Shown here piece by piece: positions 27,872-35,504 of a stretch of DNA of 64,000 nucleotides. The position numbers were made by a program, and so were the translations under genes. Where the stretch lies: assembly GCA_945873105.1 (NCBI GenBank), contig CAMCBW010000034.1, positions 1 through 64,000 on the forward strand, read 5' to 3'. This DNA is from Tangfeifania diversioriginum (GTDB taxonomy: Bacteria > Bacteroidota > Bacteroidia > Bacteroidales > Prolixibacteraceae). The first letter of the stretch is position 1; each line of letters opens with the position of its first letter. The notes under the pieces are model-generated. The model searched no databases. It was not told the DNA's origin and saw only the letters and a list, made by a program, of their open reading frames with translations.

Positions 27872-29173
27872 TTGAAAAATCGATATATTGCCGCACCAAC
27901 CCTTGTATGGGTCTTCATGATAGTCTCTTTTCTGTTGGCAGGTTGCGACTACGGGGATGAAAGTTTGGGAAAAAATCTGATCCCCGGAAGTTACTCCGTT
28001 TACTCCCGCAACCATACAGATTCTCTATCCATTCAGTCATTTACCTTTACCGACGAGAAGATCCGGGTGGATCATCCGGCCTACAACTACGTAGGCAGTT
28101 TTAATGATCCGCTTTTTGGCAGGACAGACGGCAGTTTTGCCGCTCAGTTCCGTCTGGCCTCGAACCCGGATTATGATCCTACCTCCCAACTTGATTCGCT
28201 GGTGCTGAGGCTCTCCTATAAAAGGATTTATGGCGATACGGCAACAGTACAGACCTTGAAAGTGTATGAATTGGCCGGTGATATGGATTATGAAGCCAAG
28301 TATTTGTCCTCCTTTCAGCTGAAATCGCTTGCCGCTCCCTCCCCGATCGGTTCCGCAAGTTTTATTCCAAAATTCAGGACCGATTCGGCGCAGACTGATA
28401 CAACCATACAATACATCCGTTTTAAACTGGATCCGGCACTTGGCAACCGCTTGTTGAAACTGGATTCGCTGAAAATGATTTCCAACGAAGAGTTTTTGAA
28501 ATATTTCAAGGGACTCTATGTGGAAGCAGCCCCGTCCGGGCGGAAAGGTACGCTGGTTGGCCTGAGCGCAGCCGGCTCGGGGATCGGTTTGTATTACCAT
28601 ACGGCTACGAAGGATTCACTCTTCTTCTCGTACAATGTCTCTTCCAATTCTGCAAATGTTGCAGCCTTTTCTCACGACTACAGCAAAAGTATTTTCCGGC
28701 CTTATCTCAACCAGGAGTTGATTGAAGATACGCTTGTATTTGTGCAGCCTACCGGTGGAACCAAGGTTAAAATCAATATTCCCTCCCTGAACAAATGGAA
28801 GGACTCGACCCAGTATGTCATCAGCAAAGCCTCTCTGGTCTTCTTTGCCGACACCCTGGTATCCGACTTCAGGCGTTACCAGATTCCCTACAGTTTGTAC
28901 TTGAAATTTATGGACAGTACCGGTACTGAGGTTTTTCCCAAAGACAGCAATCTCTCTTCCTCCTACTACGGCGGATATTATGATGCCACCTCTGCCAGTT
29001 ATTCTTTTAACATCACACGCCACCTTGAACAGATCATCAAACGGGAGGTTGAGACAACCAGTTTCTTCCTGGTTCCTTCCGATAGGCATGGATCTCCCTA
29101 CAGGGTAGTGCTGAAAGGGGCGAAGAGTTCGAAGCCCATGCGGTTGATTATAAAATACTCCAGGTATCAATAA
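27872..29173 (+). CDS. DUF4270-family lipoprotein
   Basis: About 433 residues. No ATG is near; TTG codons at 27863 and 27872 are the candidates, and 27872 gives MKNRYIAAPTLVWVFMIVSFLLAGC, a normal lipoprotein signal with lipobox LLAGC. After the cysteine, GDESLGKNLIPGSYSV and GSFNDPLFGRTDGSFAAQFRL are the typical opening of DUF4270 proteins, which are beta-rich and predicted to be surface or periplasmic lipoproteins. The function of the family is unknown. The gene follows the glycogen-synthase-like gene by 31 bp, and this pair is conserved next to panC in Bacteroidales. Confidence 0.85.
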   Translation: MKNRYIAAPTLVWVFMIVSFLLAGCDYGDESLGKNLIPGSYSVYSRNHTDSLSIQSFTFTDEKIRVDHPAYNYVGSFNDPLFGRTDGSFAAQFRLASNPDYDPTSQLDSLVLRLSYKRIYGDTATVQTLKVYELAGDMDYEAKYLSSFQLKSLAAPSPIGSASFIPKFRTDSAQTDTTIQYIRFKLDPALGNRLLKLDSLKMISNEEFLKYFKGLYVEAAPSGRKGTLVGLSAAGSGIGLYYHTATKDSLFFSYNVSSNSANVAAFSHDYSKSIFRPYLNQELIEDTLVFVQPTGGTKVKINIPSLNKWKDSTQYVISKASLVFFADTLVSDFRRYQIPYSLYLKFMDSTGTEVFPKDSNLSSSYYGGYYDATSASYSFNITRHLEQIIKREVETTSFFLVPSDRHGSPYRVVLKGAKSSKPMRLIIKYSRYQ

Positions 29174-29260
29174 GTAGCGCTAGTGCAGGGGATTTTGGGC
29201 ATAGCCCAGTTTCCGCTTCGACCCAATCAGCGGCCAGGATCAACTTAAATATAACGAACA

Positions 29261-31132
29261 GTGGAAAAGAGGGTTTGGCATAATTTTGTTTTGGTATGGA
29301 TACCTTTGATTCTGGTCTATGCCTGTGCCAACATGGGAATGCCCAAAGGAGGGCCCAAGGACAAATCCGCTCCGGTAATTGTGAAGAGTGATCCTGCACC
29401 AAACCAGCTGAACTACAAGGAAAACAAGATCCGGATTACTTTCAACGAATTTATCATTCCCGATGAACTAAACGATAAATTTATTGTCTCTCCACCCACC
29501 ACAAAAAAACCACTTTTCAAGACCAAGGGCAAGACCTTTATCGTCGATCTGAATGAAAAGTTGCTTCCAAACACTACTTACTCCCTGGATTTCAAGGATG
29601 GCATTGTTGACAACAACGAAAAGAACAAATACAGGGATCTGCGACTGGCATTTTCAACCGGTCCGACTTTGGATTCCTTGAGGATCGTAGGATTTGTGCG
29701 GGATGCTTTTACACTCGAACCCATGAAAGGCTGCTATGTACTGCTTTACAGGGGAAATTCAGACACGCTGATCTACAAAACCCGGCCTGATTTCGTAGGT
29801 AAAACCAATACCTTGGGTTTCTTTGCCATCTCAAACTTGCCTGCAGACAGCTTCAGATTGTATGCTATGAGCGACATCGACAATAACCTGAAATACACAG
29901 CAGGAGTTGATTCCATCGCATTCCTGGCTGGAAGGATCAAACCTACTGCTGAATTTCAACCACAGCGGGATACGCTGGTAAGCGGTTCAGATACATTGGT
30001 TGTATTGGGGAAAACCCGGTTTTACCCCGATCCGGTCAATTTCTCACTTTTCTTTGAGAAGGGCTTTGACCTGAGCCTCGACAAATACGAACGGATCAGT
30101 CGAAAGGCTGTAAATTTAACATTTACCGGTTCTACAGCCGACACTTTCAATGTCGAGTTGCTCAATTTCCAGCCGAAGGGTAACTGGAACCTGATTGAGA
30201 AATCAAGGAATTCGGATACACTGAGGATTTGGATCACAGATTCTCTGGTTTACAAGCGCGACACACTGGCCCTCAAACTCTCTTACCTCCAGCAAGATTC
30301 CCTGGGGGCATTTTATACCACAAAAGATACGGTAAAGCTCTACCTGCCCGAGGAACTGGCAAACAAATCAGAAAAAAACAGACACAAGGAGCGGAAAAAA
30401 ATAGTGGTGGAACCCAAAAGCGTGGAGCTTACCTCCAACCTGGGAAGCATTCTTGATCCCTACCGGGATATTGCAGTCGAATCACCGGAGCCCATTGCCT
30501 CCTTCGATAGCACAAAGGTTAAACTGTTTGTCAGGCAGGATACCACCTATGTTGAAATTGAGCCGAGAATCAGGCCCGATTCGACCAATGGACGAAGGTT
30601 CAGGGTCTCTTATCCCTGGGCATTTGATTCCAATTACAGACTCACGATAGATTCCACCGCCCTGGTAACCATCTATGGACTGTATGCTAAGACTTTCAAA
30701 ACTGATTTTAAAACGCAGGAGGAGGAGCATTACGGCAAAATTGTTTTCTCTGTCAGCAATGTGAAGGGGCCTACGCTGATTCAGATTCTGGACAATGGAA
30801 AGGAGGAGAAACCGGTAAAGGAGCTTCGGATCGACAAAGACCAGGTGGTCACCATCCCCTTCCTGGATCCTAAAAAGTACCTGATGAAGGCCGTCTTCGA
30901 CCGGAACAACAATGGGAAGTGGGATTCGGGAAGCCTGGATGATCAAATAGAACCTGAAGAGGTTTGTTATTACCTGGGAGTCATCAAAGTCCGTTCCAAC
31001 TGGGATAGCCAGGATAACTGGACCTTACCAAATCCGCTCACTTTTAGAAAGATCATTGTTGATGCAGAATTGGAGGCTGAAAAGCTGGTCAAAAAGAAAA
31101 AGGGTCCCCCAAAGAAATCATCACTTTTTTAA
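29261..31132 (+). CDS. Ig-like-domain lipoprotein (SbsA/Big_5 type)
   Basis: 623 residues starting at a GTG (29261). The N-terminus MEKRVWHNFVLVWIPLILVYAC ends in a lipobox-like VYAC. The first domain has GGPKDKSAPVIVKSDPAPNQLNY and IRITFNEFIIPDEL, the pattern of SbsA-type Ig-like domains, and LPNTTYSLDFKDGIVDNNE closes it. The middle has a carboxypeptidase-regulatory-like module (GFVRDAFTLEPMKGCYVLLYRG), and the tail is Lys/Pro-rich (LVKKKKGPPKKSS). Proteins of this kind are common in Bacteroidota, often essential or highly conserved, and without a known role. It may be co-transcribed with the DUF4270 gene, 87 bp upstream. Confidence 0.8.
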   Translation: MEKRVWHNFVLVWIPLILVYACANMGMPKGGPKDKSAPVIVKSDPAPNQLNYKENKIRITFNEFIIPDELNDKFIVSPPTTKKPLFKTKGKTFIVDLNEKLLPNTTYSLDFKDGIVDNNEKNKYRDLRLAFSTGPTLDSLRIVGFVRDAFTLEPMKGCYVLLYRGNSDTLIYKTRPDFVGKTNTLGFFAISNLPADSFRLYAMSDIDNNLKYTAGVDSIAFLAGRIKPTAEFQPQRDTLVSGSDTLVVLGKTRFYPDPVNFSLFFEKGFDLSLDKYERISRKAVNLTFTGSTADTFNVELLNFQPKGNWNLIEKSRNSDTLRIWITDSLVYKRDTLALKLSYLQQDSLGAFYTTKDTVKLYLPEELANKSEKNRHKERKKIVVEPKSVELTSNLGSILDPYRDIAVESPEPIASFDSTKVKLFVRQDTTYVEIEPRIRPDSTNGRRFRVSYPWAFDSNYRLTIDSTALVTIYGLYAKTFKTDFKTQEEEHYGKIVFSVSNVKGPTLIQILDNGKEEKPVKELRIDKDQVVTIPFLDPKKYLMKAVFDRNNNGKWDSGSLDDQIEPEEVCYYLGVIKVRSNWDSQDNWTLPNPLTFRKIIVDAELEAEKLVKKKKGPPKKSSLF

Positions 31133-31149
31133 TCAATACAATTTACATT

Positions 31150-31431
31150 ATGGCTAGTATCAAGCAACTAAAAAAGGAGGTAGCATTTTTATCTTCACAG
31201 ATGATCGGTGATTGCATCGATTTCGTACAGACTTTCAATGGCAAGGAGCTGGAGGCGATGGCCGTTATTGATGAAGTCGTATTGCTCCACAACAGTACCA
31301 TTGACAAAATCAACAATCCGGATGGGAAGGACAATCCCAAACTGGTAAAAGGGTATTACCAGCTTTGTAAGAAAGATTATGTGGCAGGAATCAATGAAGC
31401 CTACCAGAAGCTGGAGAATTTGGTAAAGTAA
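31150..31431 (+). CDS. Conserved small protein of unknown function, 93 aa
   Basis: 93 residues from the ATG at 31150, only 17 bp after the Ig-like lipoprotein gene and followed by a strong terminator, so it is the last gene of that operon. It has no signal peptide and is predicted helical (KQLKKEVAFLSSQMIGDCIDFVQTF, and AYQKLENLVK at the end). I do not recognise a domain. Its acidic/amphipathic make-up suggests a small cytoplasmic protein. Confidence 0.75.
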   Translation: MASIKQLKKEVAFLSSQMIGDCIDFVQTFNGKELEAMAVIDEVVLLHNSTIDKINNPDGKDNPKLVKGYYQLCKKDYVAGINEAYQKLENLVK

Positions 31432-31466
31432 AAAAAAAGGATGAGTTTCGCTCATCCTTTTTTTTT
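31431..31466. terminator. Bidirectional terminator between the 93-aa gene and the S41 protease gene
   Basis: GGATGAG/CTCATCC (31439-31445 and 31451-31457) with a 5-base loop, preceded by eight A and followed by nine T. It can end both convergent transcripts. Confidence 0.9.
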
Positions 31467-31470
31467 GCCT

Positions 31471-33099
31471 TTAATCGACACTCACCAACTTATCTTTGCT
31501 GTGGATCGTTTTCACAGCCTCAATCAGGGTATTGTCTATGGTACTGATGACCACATAGAATCCCTCTTCACCAATGATGTTCCGGGCGATGTAAGCCATT
31601 AGCTGGGTCTCTATGATATTACCGGAAAGCCTGATCCCCTCCTCATTGGAAGGAACGCCATTTTTTACCGCATATTGCAGGAAATCATTGAAGATGGATC
31701 TGCTGCGCAGCAACTTCATGAACTCGGCTCCGCTCTTGAGATTCGACAACTCTGAACGGTGCTTGTCTGCATAGTCAAAGGCATACTGGTAGACGAGCCC
31801 CTTTTGCATCAACTTGAAAAGGTAGGTGGAGTTTCCGGTGGTATCGGCCGGTACAAAGATGTCGGGCATGATACCTCCGCCTCCATAGACCACCCGTTTC
31901 AACCTTGTAAAATACTTTGCGGTATCTGTCAAATGGATACTGTCTTTCTGTCCGAATTCTCCATGCGTAAAACGCCTGGTGATGTCTGCGTAGTAATCGT
32001 CCGTCCCTTTGGTGTATGATTTTTGAATACAACGCCCGGATGGGGTGTAATACCTGGCAACGGTGAGCCGTATGGCTGAACCATCGTAAAATGGGATCTG
32101 TTCCTGAACCAGTCCTTTCCCAAAAGTTCTCCTGCCCAGGATGGTACCCCGGTCGTTGTCCTGCACTGCTCCGGCAAATATCTCACTGGCCGAAGCTGAA
32201 AATTCATCCACAAGAATCAACACCTTTTTGCCAAAATACTTGCCGCGTTGCTCCGACTTGAACTCTCGTTTCGGTTGCGTCCGGCCTGCAGTATAGACAA
32301 TTAATTCATTCTTGTCCAACAGTTCATTGACCATTCGGATGACGGCACTCAGATAGCCACCGGGATTTCCCCGGAGATCGATGATCAGCTTGTCAGCACC
32401 GCCATTGTCCAGCTTTGCCATGGCAGCCATGAACTCCTCATAGGTCTTTTCTGCAAACCTACCTATTTTCACGTAGCCAGTTTGATTGTCGAGCATGTAG
32501 GAGACATCAATGCTGTTGATAGGGATATCTCCGCGGGTAATGTTGAAAGTAAGCAGATCAGGTAACCCTTTGCGCCATACACCCACACTCACTTTGGTGC
32601 CTTTGGGCCCGCGCAGCTTTTTGAATACCGTCTCATTCTTGATGCTTTTGCCGACCATGGAGGAATCGTCCACCCTGACGATCCTGTCACCGGCGCGAAT
32701 GCCCAGTTTCTGGGAGGGACCTCCGGAGATAACATCGATCACCATGACCGTGTCGTTCTGAATCGAAAACTGGACCCCGATTCCGCCAAAATTACCGGTC
32801 ATCTCTTCCGTGACCCCCTGCATCTCTTTGGCAGGGATGTAGGTGGTGTGCGGATCGAGTTGTTTCAATACCTCAGGAATCACATCCTCAATGATTTTTG
32901 CGGTATTGACAGTATCCACATAATTCCCTTCTACCAGGTCAATCACCCTGTCCAGCTTGCTTTTACTGTTTATCTGAGCAGGCAGTATGGCAGAAAGTTT
33001 GCGGTTTTGCAGTTTGATCCCCAACCAAACCCCGAAAATAAGCGTTACTGCCAGTATCAGTGGCAGCCAGGTTGATAATTTTCTATTGTTGTTTTCCAT
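31471..33099 (-). CDS. S41-family C-terminal processing peptidase (CtpA-like)
   Basis: 542 residues anchored by one N-terminal membrane helix (LSTWLPLILAVTLIFGVWLGIKL), with the protease in the periplasm. A PDZ domain (about residues 90-170; GGPSQKLGIRAGDRIVRVDD) precedes the S41 catalytic core. The nucleophile Ser is in EFSASASEIFAGA and the general-base Lys in GKGLVQEQIPF. KLIIDLRGNPGGYL is the conserved oxyanion-side segment. Such proteases trim the C-termini of exported proteins. The gene stands alone: a terminator is downstream, and a low-complexity tract and a transposable element are upstream. Confidence 0.93.
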   Translation of the reverse strand: MENNNRKLSTWLPLILAVTLIFGVWLGIKLQNRKLSAILPAQINSKSKLDRVIDLVEGNYVDTVNTAKIIEDVIPEVLKQLDPHTTYIPAKEMQGVTEEMTGNFGGIGVQFSIQNDTVMVIDVISGGPSQKLGIRAGDRIVRVDDSSMVGKSIKNETVFKKLRGPKGTKVSVGVWRKGLPDLLTFNITRGDIPINSIDVSYMLDNQTGYVKIGRFAEKTYEEFMAAMAKLDNGGADKLIIDLRGNPGGYLSAVIRMVNELLDKNELIVYTAGRTQPKREFKSEQRGKYFGKKVLILVDEFSASASEIFAGAVQDNDRGTILGRRTFGKGLVQEQIPFYDGSAIRLTVARYYTPSGRCIQKSYTKGTDDYYADITRRFTHGEFGQKDSIHLTDTAKYFTRLKRVVYGGGGIMPDIFVPADTTGNSTYLFKLMQKGLVYQYAFDYADKHRSELSNLKSGAEFMKLLRSRSIFNDFLQYAVKNGVPSNEEGIRLSGNIIETQLMAYIARNIIGEEGFYVVISTIDNTLIEAVKTIHSKDKLVSVD

Positions 33100-33224
33100 C
33101 TAACAAATTGTATCCTTTGTGTTTTACTTCGATTTATATTGGTACGGTTTTCACAGTTTTAGTTACAGCAAATGGTTCTTAATGTTACCTGCCCCAACTT
33201 TCCCGGTTCTGTGACTTTTGTCTC

Positions 33225-33308
33225 TCCCCCCAATTTCAGTCTCCCCGTCCCTCAGTCCCTCAGTCTCCCCGTCTCTCCGTCTCTCCGTCTCTCCGTCCCT
33301 CCGTCATC
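33225..33308. repeat. C/T-rich low-complexity tract (TCTCCGTC words)
   Basis: A run made of CAGTCCCT and CGTCTCTC words, repeated about ten times, between the S41 protease gene and the left end of the IS element. Similar tracts occur at 38833-38885, 44688-44785 and 46500-47040 (there as the complementary GGAGACGGAG). Confidence 0.85.
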
Positions 33309-33313
33309 CCCTT

Positions 33314-33325
33314 CTATGTTGTAAT
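33314..33325 (+). repeat. Left subterminal inverted repeat of the IS element
   Basis: CTATGTTGTAAT, matching the right-end copy at 34895-34907 in inverted orientation with a single extra T there. It directly follows the C/T-rich tract. Confidence 0.6.
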
Positions 33326-33388
33326 CCAAATTTTCAGAGTACTATTTATTGATTAAAAAATATTCTGTTATTTTCCACAACAATAATT

Positions 33389-33710
33389 CAGTGCCAGTTA
33401 TCTTTGTCTTTTGTAAAGACGAAGAGGAAACAGGCACTGCTGGGGAGCAACCTGACAGCAATACTCTTTACGGATATACTGCAAGGAGGGAGGCTTTCAA
33501 GTCTTCCTTTTTCTTTTGCAGGTATCCTTTTATTGCTAAGAAAACCCAAAGGTAATGTTCTCAGCAAATGATCATTAATTTCCTATAAAAACAACCTTCT
33601 ATCAGTAGACAAATTAATGCTACATTTCCCTTTTCAGTTCCTATAAGTTAAAGTGCCGCATTCTCATCGAGCAGACTAAGGCTGCATGGGGACGATAGCG
33701 GTCACTTTGA
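33389..33710. ncRNA. Structured 3' non-coding region of the IS element, candidate guide (bridge/seek) RNA
   Basis: Three complex hairpins follow one another. (a) CAGTGCC (33389-33395) pairs with GGCACTG (33433-33439), enclosing an internal loop and an 11-bp stem (33401-33411 with 33415-33425). (b) GGATA and CTGCAA (33472-33484) pair with TTGCAG and TATCC (33516-33527), enclosing GGGAGGC/GTCTTCC. (c) TTAAAGTGCCGC (33648-33659) pairs with GCGGTCACTTTGA (33698-33710), enclosing ATCG/CGAT and GCAG/CTGC. IS1111-type elements carry their guide RNA downstream of the transposase, and stems broken by internal loops are its known form. Several G-U pairs form only if the plus strand is transcribed, which is opposite to the transposase, so the strand is left open. 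No database match was made. Confidence 0.45.
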
Positions 33711-33732
33711 TATATCTATTGTTTTTAAGGAT

Positions 33733-34815
33733 TCATTTAACAACTCCCGTAACATATTCCCTTTCATTTTTAAGAACGTAATATATTCTATTCAATACTT
33801 TTCTTGCGATTCTTGTAATAGCCTGATTTGGCTCCATTCGCTTAATATAGCTGTGATAACTCATCATAAGGGCAGGATCAAGTCTTGCAGCCAGCCAGGA
33901 GCTTTCAATCAAGGCACTCTTTAATGCGTCTTGACCACGGAAAGTCATCTCACCATCATTATCCTTTTCGCCTGAAGAATGACGGTTGGGGACCAAACCG
34001 ACAAAACCGGCAAGATGATCGGTATCTTCAAACCGCTTTATTGTTTCTATCCCTGTCAAAAAAATAATGGCAGTTATCAGTCCAATACCCGGAATAGTCA
34101 TCAACAGTGCAGTGTTTCTTAAATACTTCTCACTTAGTGCCAAAAGCCTTACCTGACGAGTGACTTCCAGAAGATGTGCCCTTTGTTGCTCTACTTCCCG
34201 TATCAAAATTTTAAACGCCTGCATGCCGGATTCATATTCTGTGACAACTTCCTGATTGAGCCATTTCATAAAACGTTTGGACCAATGGGTGCCTGATTTC
34301 TCAAATTCTGGCGGATAAGCAATCCCATAGAAGTACAGAAAAGATTTTATCCTATGCTTATTTCTGGATAAATCCTTCACCAATGTTGACCGCATCCGAA
34401 CCAAAGATCTATCTTCTATTGTGAATGGATCTGGTACGTATATGGGCCTCAAATCACCACTTCTCAATGAACGTGCAAGTTTCCTGCTGTCAGTCGGATC
34501 ATCTTTTTGCAAATGTTCCTTTTGTGTTGTTGGAACATCTGCCGGATTGACAATTATATTATCTATTCCCATTGCCTTTAAATTGTAATGAGCCTTAAAC
34601 CCAGAGAAGCCAGCCTCATAAACTGAATGATAGGCTCCGCCAGGAAAATTTCGATTCAAATAATTGTACAAAGTTGCTGCACTGGCAGGCTGTGTAAACG
34701 TTTTGTGAGACAATGTTTCCGTAAAAATAGAAACAGTCCAACTCTTCAAATGAACATCAATTCCTACATAGAAATTTTGACCTTCAAAATTTAATTCTGT
34801 TCTTTGTGTCTGCAT
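33733..34815 (-). CDS. IS110-family transposase (DEDD/serine recombinase)
   Basis: About 360 residues from the ATG at 34815 (MQTQRTELNFEGQNFYVGIDVH); a TTG at 34851 would add twelve residues. The N-terminal RuvC-like DEDD domain shows YVGIDVHLKSW (first Asp), HSVYEAGFSGF (Glu) and KDDPTDSRKLA (Asp pair). The C-terminal transposase_20 domain has LLMTIPGIGLITAIIFLTGI, a helix-hairpin-helix-like segment, and FVGLVPNRHSSGEKD, which includes serines near the expected catalytic Ser. The protein appears full length and intact, so the element may still be active. It excises and inserts the element through a circular intermediate guided by an element-encoded RNA in this family. Confidence 0.92.
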   Translation of the reverse strand: MQTQRTELNFEGQNFYVGIDVHLKSWTVSIFTETLSHKTFTQPASAATLYNYLNRNFPGGAYHSVYEAGFSGFKAHYNLKAMGIDNIIVNPADVPTTQKEHLQKDDPTDSRKLARSLRSGDLRPIYVPDPFTIEDRSLVRMRSTLVKDLSRNKHRIKSFLYFYGIAYPPEFEKSGTHWSKRFMKWLNQEVVTEYESGMQAFKILIREVEQQRAHLLEVTRQVRLLALSEKYLRNTALLMTIPGIGLITAIIFLTGIETIKRFEDTDHLAGFVGLVPNRHSSGEKDNDGEMTFRGQDALKSALIESSWLAARLDPALMMSYHSYIKRMEPNQAITRIARKVLNRIYYVLKNEREYVTGVVK

Positions 34816-34894
34816 AAGTCTTTGAGTTTTATTGTTTAATCCGAAAATCAAATATAATACTCTATAGGCTTATGCATCTTTTGCCTAAATGCTA

Positions 34895-34907
34895 ATTACA
34901 AACATAG
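34895..34907 (-). repeat. Right subterminal inverted repeat of the IS element
   Basis: Minus strand CTATGTTTGTAAT, the partner of 33314-33325. It ends five bases before the last codon of the dCMP deaminase gene, so the element inserted directly behind that gene. Confidence 0.6.
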
Positions 34908-34911
34908 GGAC

Positions 34912-35343
34912 TCATCTGACAATCTGTACCACCTCAATTTTTGCCCGTTCCAGCAATTCAATGCCATCGTTCATGTGGTATTGTTCAGAGAAGACGACCC
35001 TGACAATGCCTGCCTGAATGATCAGTTTGGCACACTCGATGCAGGGGGAGGAGGTTACATACAGGGTCGCTCCATCACTGCTGTTGTGTGACTTGGCGAT
35101 TTTTGTAATGGCGTTGGCTTCGGCATGGAGGACATAGGGCTTGGTCTTATTGTCATCATCTTCGCAGATATTTTCAAACCCGGAGGGAGTACCGTTGTAA
35201 CCATCCGAGATGATCATCTTGTTCTTGATCAGCAGAGCACCGACCTGCCTGCGTTTGCAATAGGAATTCTCGGCCCAGATGGCGGCCATTTTGAGGTAAC
35301 GCTCATCCAGCTTCAATTGCTTGCTATCCTGATTTTTATGCAT
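34912..35343 (-). CDS. Deoxycytidylate (dCMP) deaminase
   Basis: 143 residues. Zinc-dependent deamination of dCMP to dUMP, feeding thymidylate synthesis. The zinc site is HAEANAI (His and catalytic Glu) with SSPCIECAKLI (two Cys). DGYNGTPSGFENICEDD matches the second zinc or allosteric region of this family (ComEB type). The C-terminus (VEVVQIVR) looks normal although the IS end lies a few bases downstream. Upstream, the next gene on the same strand is the S41 lipoprotein gene, and the 161-bp gap between them holds inverted low-complexity repeats. Confidence 0.93.
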   Translation of the reverse strand: MHKNQDSKQLKLDERYLKMAAIWAENSYCKRRQVGALLIKNKMIISDGYNGTPSGFENICEDDDNKTKPYVLHAEANAITKIAKSHNSSDGATLYVTSSPCIECAKLIIQAGIVRVVFSEQYHMNDGIELLERAKIEVVQIVR

Positions 35344-35364
35344 CCACTTATTGTTGAGTTAACT

Positions 35365-35498
35365 ATTTTGGATTTTGGATTTTCGATTTTGGAATGGACA
35401 TCGTTCTAACGTTGTAAAAATTAACTCAGACTTAGAATCCAGGATTACTAATTACAGTTTTTCGGAGTCCAGTCAATTGAAAATCCAAAATCCAAAAT
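35365..35498. repeat. 20-bp perfect inverted repeat of TTTTGGA words
   Basis: ATTTTGGATTTTGGATTTTC at 35365-35384 is repeated in inverted orientation at 35479-35498, with a 94-bp spacer. It fills the gap between the S41 lipoprotein gene and the dCMP deaminase gene and belongs to the same class of intergenic low-complexity words as the other repeats listed. Confidence 0.85.
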
Positions 35499-35504
35499 CG
35501 AAAA

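Larger units (their letters stand above)
33314..34907 (-). mobile_element. IS110-family element of the IS1111 type
   Basis: A transposase of the IS110 family (33733-34815, minus) lies in a segment bounded by an imperfect inverted repeat. The left copy is CTATGTTGTAAT (33314-33325) and the right copy reads CTATGTTTGTAAT on the minus strand (34895-34907); they differ by one T. The end upstream of the transposase is short (about 90 bp) and the end downstream is long (about 420 bp) and full of hairpins. Subterminal inverted repeats and a long 3' non-coding end distinguish the IS1111 subgroup from IS110 proper. Total length is about 1.6 kb. The exact outer ends, which in this group lie a few bases outside the repeats, cannot be fixed without an empty site. 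Confidence 0.7.

Noticed and set aside
33349-33555. 68-codon open frame in the IS non-coding end
   Set aside because: It overlaps the hairpins, has no recognisable protein feature, and its start has no support.
33649-33710. tRNA or riboswitch as the explanation for the structured IS end
   Set aside because: No cloverleaf, T-loop or known aptamer core was recognised, and the region lies between the IS repeats.
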